DNA of 64,000 bases from Microterricola gilva (lineage in GTDB: Bacteria; Actinomycetota; Actinomycetes; Actinomycetales; Microbacteriaceae). Below are positions 25,667-33,984 of the stretch, one piece after another; position 1 is the first letter of the stretch, and every line of letters begins with the position of its first letter. The stretch is from NCBI RefSeq assembly GCF_004217495.1, contig NZ_SHLC01000001.1, forward strand, positions 2,480,001-2,544,000. Direction: 5' to 3'. Made by a program: the position numbers and the translations under genes. The notes beneath the pieces were generated by a model. It made no database searches and was not told the origin of the DNA. It saw nothing but the letters and a program-made list of their open reading frames with translations.

Positions 25667-26020
25667 ATGCTCGCCCTCTTCACCGCGCTGTGCCTGGCGG
25701 TGAATTTCTACTGGCCGCTCCCTCTCTGGTTCCTGGGCGTCTACGGCGTGGCGAGCATGGTGACTTACATCGCATATGCCATCGACAAATCAGCGGCGAA
25801 AGCGGGGCGTTGGCGCACCTCCGAGAACACTGTTCTCCTACTTGGTCTCCTGGGCGGCTGGCCCGGCTCTCTCATCACCCAGCAGCTGCTCCACCAAAAG
25901 AGGCAGAAGCACAGCTTCCGGGTTGCATTCTGGGCCACCGTCTGGGCCACCGTGTTGGTGTTCGTGGTGGTCTCGACGCCCGTGCTCGCGCGGCTTCAAG
26001 AGGCATCGGACTTGCGCTGA
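25667..26020 (+). CDS. DUF1294 membrane protein
   Basis: A 117-residue protein with three to four hydrophobic segments and the DUF1294 core YAIDKSAAKAGRWRTSENTV, GGWPGSLITQQLLHQKRQKHSF. The same domain is the C-terminal half of the cold-shock fusion at 52997-53698. Here no cold-shock domain precedes it: an in-frame TGA at 25640 closes the frame. No ribosome-binding site is evident before the ATG. It may be a stand-alone member or a truncated copy. Function unknown. Confidence 0.72.
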   Translation: MLALFTALCLAVNFYWPLPLWFLGVYGVASMVTYIAYAIDKSAAKAGRWRTSENTVLLLGLLGGWPGSLITQQLLHQKRQKHSFRVAFWATVWATVLVFVVVSTPVLARLQEASDLR

Positions 26021-26212
26021 ACGAGCCGAACGCAGCTGTCGGTTGCACTGCTGCTGTGGAGACCGAAAGCGCTCCACGAGCTGCGGCTCGAACCTGCTCC
26101 GTTTGGGTTCGGATGCACGGCGGGGTCGCGCTCGTGCCGACTACTTCGCTGTTGCCGCGCGAGGGCGTATCCCCCGTGACGCAGTATGCGTCCGCTGCGA
26201 TTGGGTGCGGGA
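26021..26212. other. Left edge of the defence island, no supportable gene
   Basis: Several frames are open for short distances but none looks like a known or conserved protein. It lies between the DUF1294 gene and the truncated ATPase, so it probably contains the junction of foreign DNA. Confidence 0.4.
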
Positions 26213-26452
26213 TCAGCCGCCCCGGTTCGTCCCGTATGCACGATTACCGTTCTGGAAGCTAGCCTTCTCATCGTTGAAACTGAAGTACGCGTTGAGCGAC
26301 CGAAGGATGGACGACTTCCCCGATCCACTCTGACCGGCTGGCGCAGCGGCGTCACCCAGCTCCAAATCCGCGGAGCCGATCGCCCGAAACTTGTCGATCT
26401 TGAGGCGTGCGAGCCGGTCGCCATCGGGCTGCGGTGGCGGCGTCGGCGGCAT
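26213..26452 (-). pseudogene. Truncated OLD/RecF-like AAA ATPase (N-terminal stump)
   Basis: 79 codons read RLARLKIDKFRAIGSADLEL then GQSGSGKSSILRSLNAYFSF, the N-terminal strand and Walker A of OLD-type or RecF-like ATPases. It stops about 20 residues after Walker A, where a working protein would need some 300 more residues. It begins 18 bases after the stop of the Res gene, so it was the last gene of that operon before deletion. The Walker A Lys and Ser are intact, which suggests recent loss. Confidence 0.72.
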
Positions 26453-26470
26453 TGCTGATGTCAGTGACTA

Positions 26471-29400
26471 TTACGCCCCTACAAGTTGGAGGAGCGAGTC
26501 GTAGCTGTCAACGACGTCGTACTGCACGCCGGAGACGTCTGCGCTGTCGTTCAGCGACGCGAAGAACTTGCGGGCGCACTCTATCTTGGCGTCCTCGATG
26601 CCTTTGAGCTGGAGGGTGGACATCGAGCCCTTGGTCTCGGCGACGAAGTACACGTGCTTGACGCTGCCTTCGCGGAACGCGATCGCCCAGTCGGGGTTGT
26701 AGTCGCCGACAGGTGTCGGGATGAAAAACCCTCGGGGCAGCTTCGAGAACACGACGACCTCGTCGCTAGTGTCGAGTTCGGTGACGAATGAGCGCTCGAC
26801 CTTGGAGTCAGTGACGACGTACTCGTAGACGCTCTTGCTGAGCTTGTCGCCGGCTTTCGACAGGTCCTGAGCAGTCTGGTTCTCGGTGAAGATCGACGAG
26901 TCGTAGCGGTCATTGAGCGCGTCGTACGTGAGGTGCTCGACGATGACTGTCGCCTTCTGCTCGTTGATGAGCCGCGCGGTCTCGGTGATGAACTGCTCGG
27001 CGTTCTGCTTGAACTTCGCGAACGTCGCGGGGTTGATACCGGTGAGGATTGCGGCGCATGTGCGGCGGGTGAGCTGGGTCTTCTCCGCGATTTCGCCGAG
27101 AAGGTCGTACTTGACCGTCGAACCGGCCGACAGCGCCGACTCTTCAACCTTGGTGGTCGTGACCTTGAAGCCCTCGCCCGTCTCGAGCTGTTCGGCCTCG
27201 AGGGAGGCGAGTTGGACGCCCTTCTGCACGACGTACTGCATGACGGTCACCTTCAGCGACTTGTCGAGGGCTTGAATGCAATTCTCGATCAACTCGGCCG
27301 AGTCGAACTCCACCTGGTAGACGGCCTTGTGGTTGATGCGGCCCCAGAGTTCCTGGAACTCGCGCTTGTGGAAGTTCACCTCGTTGAGGGGAACCTTCTT
27401 CGGCTTGCGCCCGTCGGTCGGTGCGGGAATGTCCAGGTGCAGAGAGTCGATCAGCTCGGCGATCTGATAGTGGTACTGGTCGAGGCCGGCGGGCATCGGC
27501 GGCATGTCGATGTCGCCACGGCTGATCCACTTGTCGGTGAGGTGCTGCTCGTAGTCGATGAAGCCGTTCGTCGTGAGCCAGAACTGCAGCTGTTTGGCTT
27601 GGTCGTCTGTGATCGCGACCTTCTCGCCGGTCGTGGGGTTCTCGACGATCTTGCCCGCGAAGAAGTCGGGGCTGGCCTTGCGGGGCCTGGCGCTGAGCGA
27701 CTCGAGGATCTCCTTCTGCAGTGAGGTCACGAATTCCGTGTACGACTCGTCGGTCACGACCGTCAGTTCGTTGATGTCGTGCACAGTGACAGGGTTGTCC
27801 ATTCGCTCACCGTGCTGGTCGACCGAGAGCCGCAAACCACGGCCGATCTCCTGACGCCGCGTCGTGGTGTTGTCGCTCTTCTTGAGCATGCCCATGACGA
27901 AGACGTTCGGGTTGTCCCAGCCCTCCCGTAGCGCAGAGTGCGACCAGATGAACCGTACCGGCTCCTCGAACGACAGGAGTCGCTCTTTGTTCTTCAGGAT
28001 CAGGTCGTAAGCTGCCACGTCATCGGACTGGCCGGCGGTTTCACCCGTCTTCTTCACCGACCCGTCGACTTGGCGCCCGGATTTCTTGTCGATCGAGAAG
28101 TAGCCCTGGTGGGTCTTGCCGACCGGGATCGACGTCAAGTGGGCGCGATACCGCTCCGATGCCTCATCGAGATCCATCTGGCCGAGGTAGTCGGCGACGA
28201 TCGCCTCGTATTCCTCTTCGAAGACACGCGCGTAATCGCCGAGGGTGTCCTCCCGGGTGTAGTCGCGATACTTGGCGACCTCATCGATGAAGAACAGTGA
28301 AAGCGCTTTGATTCCCTGCGCGTACAGCTCCCGCTCCTTGTCGAGGTGCGCGCGGATGACCTCACGGATCTGGATGCGGCGCTTCGCGTCGTCGGTGAGA
28401 TCGTTGGTGACCTCCCCGGCAAAGATGCGTTCGCCGTTCGACAGTTCGATGAAGTCCTGGTTCGCGTCGACGTCGACGACGACGAGATCCTTGTAGGCCT
28501 CGATGCCGTTCGAGATGTCGTGAAGCCTGGACCCTTTCGAGAGGCGCACAGACTTCGGCTTGGGACTCGCACTTCCGGCCGGTTGTACATAGAGCTCGAC
28601 GCGTGCCTTCGGGAAGTCAGCGCCCTTGCCGACCTCGAGCCCGTCGACGTAAAGGTACGCGGTGCTTCCAGGCAGGCCCTTCACCGTGATGCCGCGAACT
28701 GCGATCTTCTTCACGAGCTTCTTGTTATAGGCATCCAACGCATCGAGGCGGTGCACCTTCGTGCGTTCGATTTTGTGCGTCGCCGAGTACCTCAGCGCGA
28801 ACAGGGCGTTGAACAGCCCCAAGGCCGTCAGCGATTTAGATGCCTTCTTGGCGTCGCCCTCGATCTTCTGGGGTTCGTCGATGATGAGGATCGGCCGGTT
28901 CGCGGCGATCACATCGATCGGCTTGCGCGACTGGAAGTCGTCGAGCACCTCGTAGATGCGACGGGCGTCTTTGCCGGTCGCGTTGAAGGCCTGCGTGTTG
29001 ATGATCATCACCTGCACGCCGGCGTCAGAGGAGAATCGCTCGAGCTCGTGAAGCCGCGATGAGTTGTAGACGAATGTGCGGGGCTTCGTGCCGTAGAGCT
29101 GTTGGAAGTGGTCGGCGGTGATGTCGAACGACTTCTTCACACCTTCGCGGATCGCGATGCTCGGAACGACCACGATGTACTTCGACCATCCGTAGCGCTT
29201 GTACAGCTCCATGATCGTCTTGATGTAGACGTACGTCTTGCCAGTTCCGGTCTCCATCTCGATGTCGAGATTGATCGGTGCGGCCGGTGACGTCACGAGG
29301 CTCTTCGACAGCGGCAGTCCGCGAGGCTTCTGGACTACGTGGAGGTTCTCCAAGAGCTGCGGCGCCGACACGCTGATCGCGGAGTTGCGCAGGCCCGCAT

Positions 29401-29542
29401 CCTCGAGAAGCGTCGGCGCACTGGCCTTGCCCGGGTCGATGCGGAACTTGACTCCGTCGGCGAACGGCTGGCCCGCGAAGACGTCCACGACGGCGTCAAC
29501 GGCCTCGGTCTGGTACTGCTGGACCTTGAACTGGAGTTTCAC
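26471..29542 (-). CDS. Type III restriction enzyme Res-like subunit (helicase-nuclease)
   Basis: A 1023-residue ATP-dependent restriction subunit. Residues 1-60 open with LQFKVQQYQTEAVDAVVDVF. Walker A is METGTGKT (96-103) and the DEAD-like box is DEPQ (222-225). WDNPNVFVMGMLKKS and RRQEIGRGLRL are motifs V and VI. The C-terminal PD-(D/E)xK nuclease is visible as Asp951 (NPDWAIAF), Glu969 and Lys971 (VAETKG). The GTG start at 29542 follows AGGG by five bases; the longer frame upstream lacks similarity. Type III Res works with Mod to cut DNA between two unmethylated sites. Here it is separated from mod by an AlbA_2 protein gene. Confidence 0.88.
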   Translation of the reverse strand: MKLQFKVQQYQTEAVDAVVDVFAGQPFADGVKFRIDPGKASAPTLLEDAGLRNSAISVSAPQLLENLHVVQKPRGLPLSKSLVTSPAAPINLDIEMETGTGKTYVYIKTIMELYKRYGWSKYIVVVPSIAIREGVKKSFDITADHFQQLYGTKPRTFVYNSSRLHELERFSSDAGVQVMIINTQAFNATGKDARRIYEVLDDFQSRKPIDVIAANRPILIIDEPQKIEGDAKKASKSLTALGLFNALFALRYSATHKIERTKVHRLDALDAYNKKLVKKIAVRGITVKGLPGSTAYLYVDGLEVGKGADFPKARVELYVQPAGSASPKPKSVRLSKGSRLHDISNGIEAYKDLVVVDVDANQDFIELSNGERIFAGEVTNDLTDDAKRRIQIREVIRAHLDKERELYAQGIKALSLFFIDEVAKYRDYTREDTLGDYARVFEEEYEAIVADYLGQMDLDEASERYRAHLTSIPVGKTHQGYFSIDKKSGRQVDGSVKKTGETAGQSDDVAAYDLILKNKERLLSFEEPVRFIWSHSALREGWDNPNVFVMGMLKKSDNTTTRRQEIGRGLRLSVDQHGERMDNPVTVHDINELTVVTDESYTEFVTSLQKEILESLSARPRKASPDFFAGKIVENPTTGEKVAITDDQAKQLQFWLTTNGFIDYEQHLTDKWISRGDIDMPPMPAGLDQYHYQIAELIDSLHLDIPAPTDGRKPKKVPLNEVNFHKREFQELWGRINHKAVYQVEFDSAELIENCIQALDKSLKVTVMQYVVQKGVQLASLEAEQLETGEGFKVTTTKVEESALSAGSTVKYDLLGEIAEKTQLTRRTCAAILTGINPATFAKFKQNAEQFITETARLINEQKATVIVEHLTYDALNDRYDSSIFTENQTAQDLSKAGDKLSKSVYEYVVTDSKVERSFVTELDTSDEVVVFSKLPRGFFIPTPVGDYNPDWAIAFREGSVKHVYFVAETKGSMSTLQLKGIEDAKIECARKFFASLNDSADVSGVQYDVVDSYDSLLQLVGA

Positions 29543-29687
29543 CGATGCCCTGCTTCGCTTGGATAGATGGCTTGGATATTGATTAGCTTTCGGCGCCGCC
29601 CTATACAAGAAGTTCCCCGTGTTTCCGGGGTTCTCCACGGCATGCGATGTATATCGTTTGTGTAGCTCGCCATTCCCACACACATGT
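29543..29687 (-). promoter_or_regulatory. AT-richer leader before res with small hairpin
   Basis: This 145-base gap is the only sizeable one in the operon. It contains CCCCG-GAAACA-CGGGG (minus strand, about 29608-29627) and AT-rich stretches such as TTGTATAGG. It may give res its own promoter or an attenuating hairpin. Confidence 0.35.
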
Positions 29688-31337
29688 TTAAACAAGCTCC
29701 CAACGGGGATTCTGCTGGGTGCCGACGTTGTGGATCCTTCCGTCCCGCCGCATCTTGCTGAGCAGATTCGTCACTTTGGATCGTTGCTGAGTCGCGTCCA
29801 GTACGTCGGGTAGATACTTGCCCAGAAGCGCATCGATTTCCTTCCGGGACGCTCCACCGTACTGGTTGAGGTAGTCGATGATGAGCTGGGCGAAGTGTGC
29901 GTCGTCTTGTGCGCGCGTGCGGATGTAGTCGGCCTTCCGCTCCGTCATGGCAGCAACGGTTGCACTCACGTGTAGATGGGGGCGTCTCCCCTCGATGAGC
30001 TTGGCTTTGCGTAGCCGTGAGACCGCCTCATCGGTGATCGGCAGTCGCTTCTGCACGCGGTCAAGTGCGAGCACGTCGTCCAGCGGCAAATCGGTACGAA
30101 CCATGAGCAGTCGTGAATATGCCTCGTCGATGACCGCGCCGGAGATAGTCAGCGTGACTTCGCCGGGGTCCGAGAGGTCGTAGTCGGGCAGAGGCAGGAA
30201 CCTTCGAACCTGGTCTTGCACCATCCGGTGGATGCCGTTGCCCATATGGTCGATGAGGTTGAGCTCGGTCATCGCAGCGACCAGGAACGGGTTGCGGTAT
30301 CGGCGAGGAACCTGATCACTGAGCATGTACTCCTCGGGCGTGCGGTCAAAGAACTCGCCGACACTGATGAACTCGACACGATCGACGTGCTCGACAACGA
30401 TCACGCGGGAGTTGCGTCGATAGTCCTGGTGAGCGATGCAGTTGTAGATGGCTTCGAGGAGGCTACGTTCGTCATACTTGCTGATCTCGCGGTAGATCAG
30501 CTCGTTCGGGGGCAGCAGGCGGATCTGAACGTTCCGGATTCGGTTCTTGAGCGACGTGGCGGTCAGCAGGAACGGCAGGTGGAAGTGTTCATAGGCTGAC
30601 TCCTGCCCGACGAGCTTCCAGGTGAGCTCGAGGGGATGAGGGCTGAGGAGATGCTCCGAGGTGCGGTCGCCAAGCAAAATCAGCGCGGCCCTCGTGATGC
30701 CGCCATCGACGGTCAAGCGCGCCTTCTCCAAAAAGACGGCGTCGTTCCACGTTTGGATTTCCTCCGCCAGGCGTGGGTTCCGCTCAGTGAACCCCAAGCG
30801 AGCACGGGCGATCGCCGTCGGATCGAGGTGCTCGATCGTTGCGGATGGGACAACAGCTGCGGTCCAGTCCGTGGCAAGCGTCTGGGCGCGGATCTCGTCG
30901 AGCTTGGACAGATGCAGCGAGTCCAGGCTCTCGCCGCTGCGTGCGTAGTAGTGCCCCTTCCATGCGATGGGGATGCCACGAGGTGCCGGTGGGACCTTCA
31001 GAAGCAGGACCCGGCCGTCGGGATGCGCGAGCTCGAGGATCTCGCTGAAGGTTGCGCTGGGATCGGCATTCTCAGCGATTTGCATCTTCAGACCCTGCAG
31101 CCGTTCCGGCTCTGGGCGGTAGGCAGTGCCGACGACCTTTCGAGTGCTGTTCTTGACACCGAACACCAACCAGCCTGAGTCCGCGCCCCGCAGATTGGCT
31201 TCGTTCGACAGCGCCGAGAAGTACTCGCCGATCTTGTCGGTCGAGTAGCCGTCGCCGGCTTCCTTGAACTCGACAACTTCGTTCTCCCAACCGGCGAGAA
31301 GTCGGTCGAGGAGTGCAGTCATTTCGGCGGGGGTCAT
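29688..31337 (-). CDS. AlbA_2/Schlafen-like ATP-binding protein in RM operon
   Basis: A 549-residue protein. Residues about 15-130 match the Schlafen AlbA_2 domain: NEVVEFKEAGDGYSTDKIGE, then NLRGADSGWLVFGVKN and HYYARSGESLDSL. Residues about 290-400 resemble the GHKL-like HATPase_c_4 domain (DERSLLEAIYNCIAHQDYRR, VEHVDRVEFISVGEF, NPFLVAAMTELNLIDHMGNG). A winged-helix region ends the protein. Such proteins are often labelled transcriptional regulators or Schlafen-like; some act in phage defence. Its start lies 11 bases after the mod stop. Role in this operon is inferred to be regulation or an extra effector. Confidence 0.8.
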   Translation of the reverse strand: MTPAEMTALLDRLLAGWENEVVEFKEAGDGYSTDKIGEYFSALSNEANLRGADSGWLVFGVKNSTRKVVGTAYRPEPERLQGLKMQIAENADPSATFSEILELAHPDGRVLLLKVPPAPRGIPIAWKGHYYARSGESLDSLHLSKLDEIRAQTLATDWTAAVVPSATIEHLDPTAIARARLGFTERNPRLAEEIQTWNDAVFLEKARLTVDGGITRAALILLGDRTSEHLLSPHPLELTWKLVGQESAYEHFHLPFLLTATSLKNRIRNVQIRLLPPNELIYREISKYDERSLLEAIYNCIAHQDYRRNSRVIVVEHVDRVEFISVGEFFDRTPEEYMLSDQVPRRYRNPFLVAAMTELNLIDHMGNGIHRMVQDQVRRFLPLPDYDLSDPGEVTLTISGAVIDEAYSRLLMVRTDLPLDDVLALDRVQKRLPITDEAVSRLRKAKLIEGRRPHLHVSATVAAMTERKADYIRTRAQDDAHFAQLIIDYLNQYGGASRKEIDALLGKYLPDVLDATQQRSKVTNLLSKMRRDGRIHNVGTQQNPRWELV

Positions 31338-31348
31338 AGATGCGGGCC

Positions 31349-33322
31349 TCAGATCGTTCGCAATTCAGTCTCGGGCGACACCTCACGGAAAATCTGCTCG
31401 GCGTTGATCCGTGCAGAGTCGGTGGCGAAGCCCGCGTCCAGGAACACCGCCCGGAGTGGATGCCGCGCTGCGATTGTCTTCACGATGTCGTCGGTGATCT
31501 CGTTGGAGAAGCACGCGATCAGGGCGTCGTCGTCAACAGACAGCAAGCGACTGGATCCGGCCTCCTCGGCAGCGATCGGGGCAGCGAGGTCGAGTCCCCA
31601 GTCGAGGAGTACCTGGAACAACAGATCTTCATCAGTGCGGTCGGGCTTCACGCTGCCGACAGACTCGGTGAGCGCGATTTGTACCAGGTCGTCTGCTGTC
31701 GAGAGCGTGTCGGCCATGTTGGTCGTGTCAACCCTCAGCGCGCGGAAACCGAGATCCAGGGCCGGCCAGTCGCGTCCTGCCTGCTCGTGAATCTGCAGGC
31801 CCGCCCGTCTTATCCGCTCGCGAGCAACCTCTGCGATTGATTCGTACGAATGGTGCTGAATTTCCTCGTCTAGTTGCACGAGGATGTAGCGCCGACGTCC
31901 TCCATCAGCCGCGTTTAGGTCCATCACAGCATGGGATGTGGAGCCCGAGCCACCAAAGAAGTCCAGGATCAGGGCATCGGGCTCCGACTGGGTGACCAGG
32001 TTGATCCAGCGGGCGAGTACACGCTCATCCTTGGGGAAGTCGAAGATCCCCTCTCCAAGCAGCGCCCGGAGCCTGTTGGATGCGGCTCGACGATCGGCGT
32101 AGAACGTTGGCATGACTGTTTGAGTACTCGTCTCATCGAGGTAGCGCTTCATCGTTGGGCGCGTTGTCTCGTCTAGCCCAAACTTCACGCGACCTTCCGA
32201 CAGCAATCGCTTCATGTTTTCTGGCGCGTACGCCCACCCGTTGGGGTGCATGTTGACCGGTTTGCCAGTTACGGGATGGATGATGTCGTACCGCGAGGTC
32301 GACGTTGGCGCAGGTTTGCGCATGTCACCCCCGAAGAACACGACGCCTGGCCGACCGTCGTCGCCATCCACCTGGTTGTAGTGCTCGGAACCCCGTTTTT
32401 CATCGTCGGGAGCGAGTCTTGCCCACCACTGCTTCAGGCGTCGGGTCGCCTCATCCGCGTTGTGGTTCGACTCTTCCCATGCCCGGCGCCCGGCCTCCAG
32501 GATCGCGTCAACACCGGGTTTAGGTTCGCGCCATCGAACATTGTGAAGGGCGGCCATGTCACGTGCATAGATAAGCATGTAGTCGGTCGATGGAGACAAA
32601 AACTGCGCGTCATTTTTGCGTCCGCCTTGCCACACAACATCAGCAATGAAGTTGTCGGCCCCGAAGACGAGATCCATGAGCATGCGAAGGTCGCCGTGCT
32701 CATTATCGTCGATTGCCGCAATGATGACGCCGTCGTCCTTCAGCAGACTCCGCGCAAGCTTGAGCCGCGGATACATCATACTCAGCCAGTCGGAGTGGAA
32801 CCGGCCATTCGACTCAGGGTTCGCGACGAGGCGGTCACCGGTCTCCGACTTCTGGCCCGACCGGGCGAGGTACTCGGCGCTCGACTCGGCGAAGTCGTCT
32901 TCGTAGACGAAGTCGTTGCCCGTGTTGTAGGGCGGGTCGATGTAGATCAGCTTGACCTTGCCGAGGTAGGACTCCTGAAGCAGTTTCAGCGCGTCGAGGT
33001 TGTCTCCCTCGATGAAGAGGTTCTTCGTGGTGTCGAAGTCGACGGACTCCTCGCGCACCGGGCGCAGTGTCTTCGCGATAGGGGCGTTCGCCGCGAACGC
33101 GGCGGCACGCTTCCCGGGCCAGTCGAGCTGGTAGCGCTCCTGCGGCCCCTCGACGATGTGGTCGGCCAGTTCCTGGCGGAGCAGATCGAAGTTGATGGCG
33201 CGGCGCGGTGCACCACTCTCATCCACGGACTCGGTAACTACGGTCGGGAAGAGTTCGGCGAGCTTGTCGATGTTCACTTGGGTGAGGTCGGGGGATGTCA
33301 TCCGGAGCTTCTCCATGGTCAC
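31349..33322 (-). CDS. Type III-like DNA methyltransferase Mod
   Basis: A 657-residue beta-class amino-methyltransferase (N6-adenine or N4-cytosine). Motif IV DPPYNTGND (residues 129-137) precedes motif I DFFGGSGSTSHAV (near 450), the order of Type III Mod proteins. The central region holds the target-recognition part (KRYLDETSTQTVMPTFYADR). GTG start and the DUF4391 stop overlap as GTGA (33319-33322), so translation is coupled; an ATG six bases further in is an alternative. Together with Res it should form a Type III-like restriction-modification pair. The recognition site cannot be read from sequence. Confidence 0.9.
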   Translation of the reverse strand: MTMEKLRMTSPDLTQVNIDKLAELFPTVVTESVDESGAPRRAINFDLLRQELADHIVEGPQERYQLDWPGKRAAAFAANAPIAKTLRPVREESVDFDTTKNLFIEGDNLDALKLLQESYLGKVKLIYIDPPYNTGNDFVYEDDFAESSAEYLARSGQKSETGDRLVANPESNGRFHSDWLSMMYPRLKLARSLLKDDGVIIAAIDDNEHGDLRMLMDLVFGADNFIADVVWQGGRKNDAQFLSPSTDYMLIYARDMAALHNVRWREPKPGVDAILEAGRRAWEESNHNADEATRRLKQWWARLAPDDEKRGSEHYNQVDGDDGRPGVVFFGGDMRKPAPTSTSRYDIIHPVTGKPVNMHPNGWAYAPENMKRLLSEGRVKFGLDETTRPTMKRYLDETSTQTVMPTFYADRRAASNRLRALLGEGIFDFPKDERVLARWINLVTQSEPDALILDFFGGSGSTSHAVMDLNAADGGRRRYILVQLDEEIQHHSYESIAEVARERIRRAGLQIHEQAGRDWPALDLGFRALRVDTTNMADTLSTADDLVQIALTESVGSVKPDRTDEDLLFQVLLDWGLDLAAPIAAEEAGSSRLLSVDDDALIACFSNEITDDIVKTIAARHPLRAVFLDAGFATDSARINAEQIFREVSPETELRTI

Positions 33323-33984
33323 TTCTGCTCTTCCAGTTCTGCTTGCTTCATCTTCAGCATTCGTCGCAGCTCCATCTTTCGATTGAGCTGCGGCTCTGAG
33401 CGGATCTTGCGTTCGAGTCCAGCGACTTCTCGCTGGAGCCGTCGCACCACTTCCAGTCTCTCGGCAACATCAGACACTTCCTCACCCGGTCGCACGTCGA
33501 TGGGAGTAAGTGGGGCGAGGAGCTCCGCGTAGAGAGCAGGCAAGGAGATCGCCGTCGGCAACGCCGAGCGCTCGGCATCTGCGGGCATCCATCGCGTGGA
33601 GTAATAGCCGTTCACCATTGGCGTTCGGGCGCCGCGCGTTTTGTGGGCTGCGACCATGCGGACTTCACGGCGCCCGGTTCTCTCTCGGGAGATCTCGAAG
33701 ATGATCGGATTGGGCACCGCCTTGTCGATGGCGGTCAGCACGGCGTCGGCGACATCGTCGGCCTTGCTGTCGATCTCAAATATCTCGATCTCGGGCACCG
33801 CCGTCGTGCCCGTGAGGTTGATCGTCTCTTCGGCGAGCTTGTGGGTCCACGTGATCCGCTGCACGTCCGAGACGAACTTCTCGCGCACTGCCGAGCTGAC
33901 CCAACCATACTCGTAGAACTTCTCCTTCGGCACGCGTGCGCCGAAGCGCGCACCGGTCGGCCACTTATACAGGATGTCACTCAC
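33319..33984 (-). CDS. DUF4391 protein
   Basis: A 221-residue protein with the DUF4391 signature: YKWPTGARFGARVPKEKFYE, WTHKLAEETINLTGTTAVPEIEIFEI and a C-terminal coiled coil (VVRRLQREVAGLERKIR, KMELRRMLKMKQAELEEQ). The family is known only from genes lying between a helicase and a methyltransferase in restriction-like loci; its biochemical role is not known to me. Its central beta region (PIIFEISRERTGRREVRMVA) could be nuclease-like but I see no confident catalytic motif. It overlaps both neighbours by four bases (GTGA), so all three are translationally coupled. Confidence 0.82.
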   Translation of the reverse strand: MSDILYKWPTGARFGARVPKEKFYEYGWVSSAVREKFVSDVQRITWTHKLAEETINLTGTTAVPEIEIFEIDSKADDVADAVLTAIDKAVPNPIIFEISRERTGRREVRMVAAHKTRGARTPMVNGYYSTRWMPADAERSALPTAISLPALYAELLAPLTPIDVRPGEEVSDVAERLEVVRRLQREVAGLERKIRSEPQLNRKMELRRMLKMKQAELEEQK

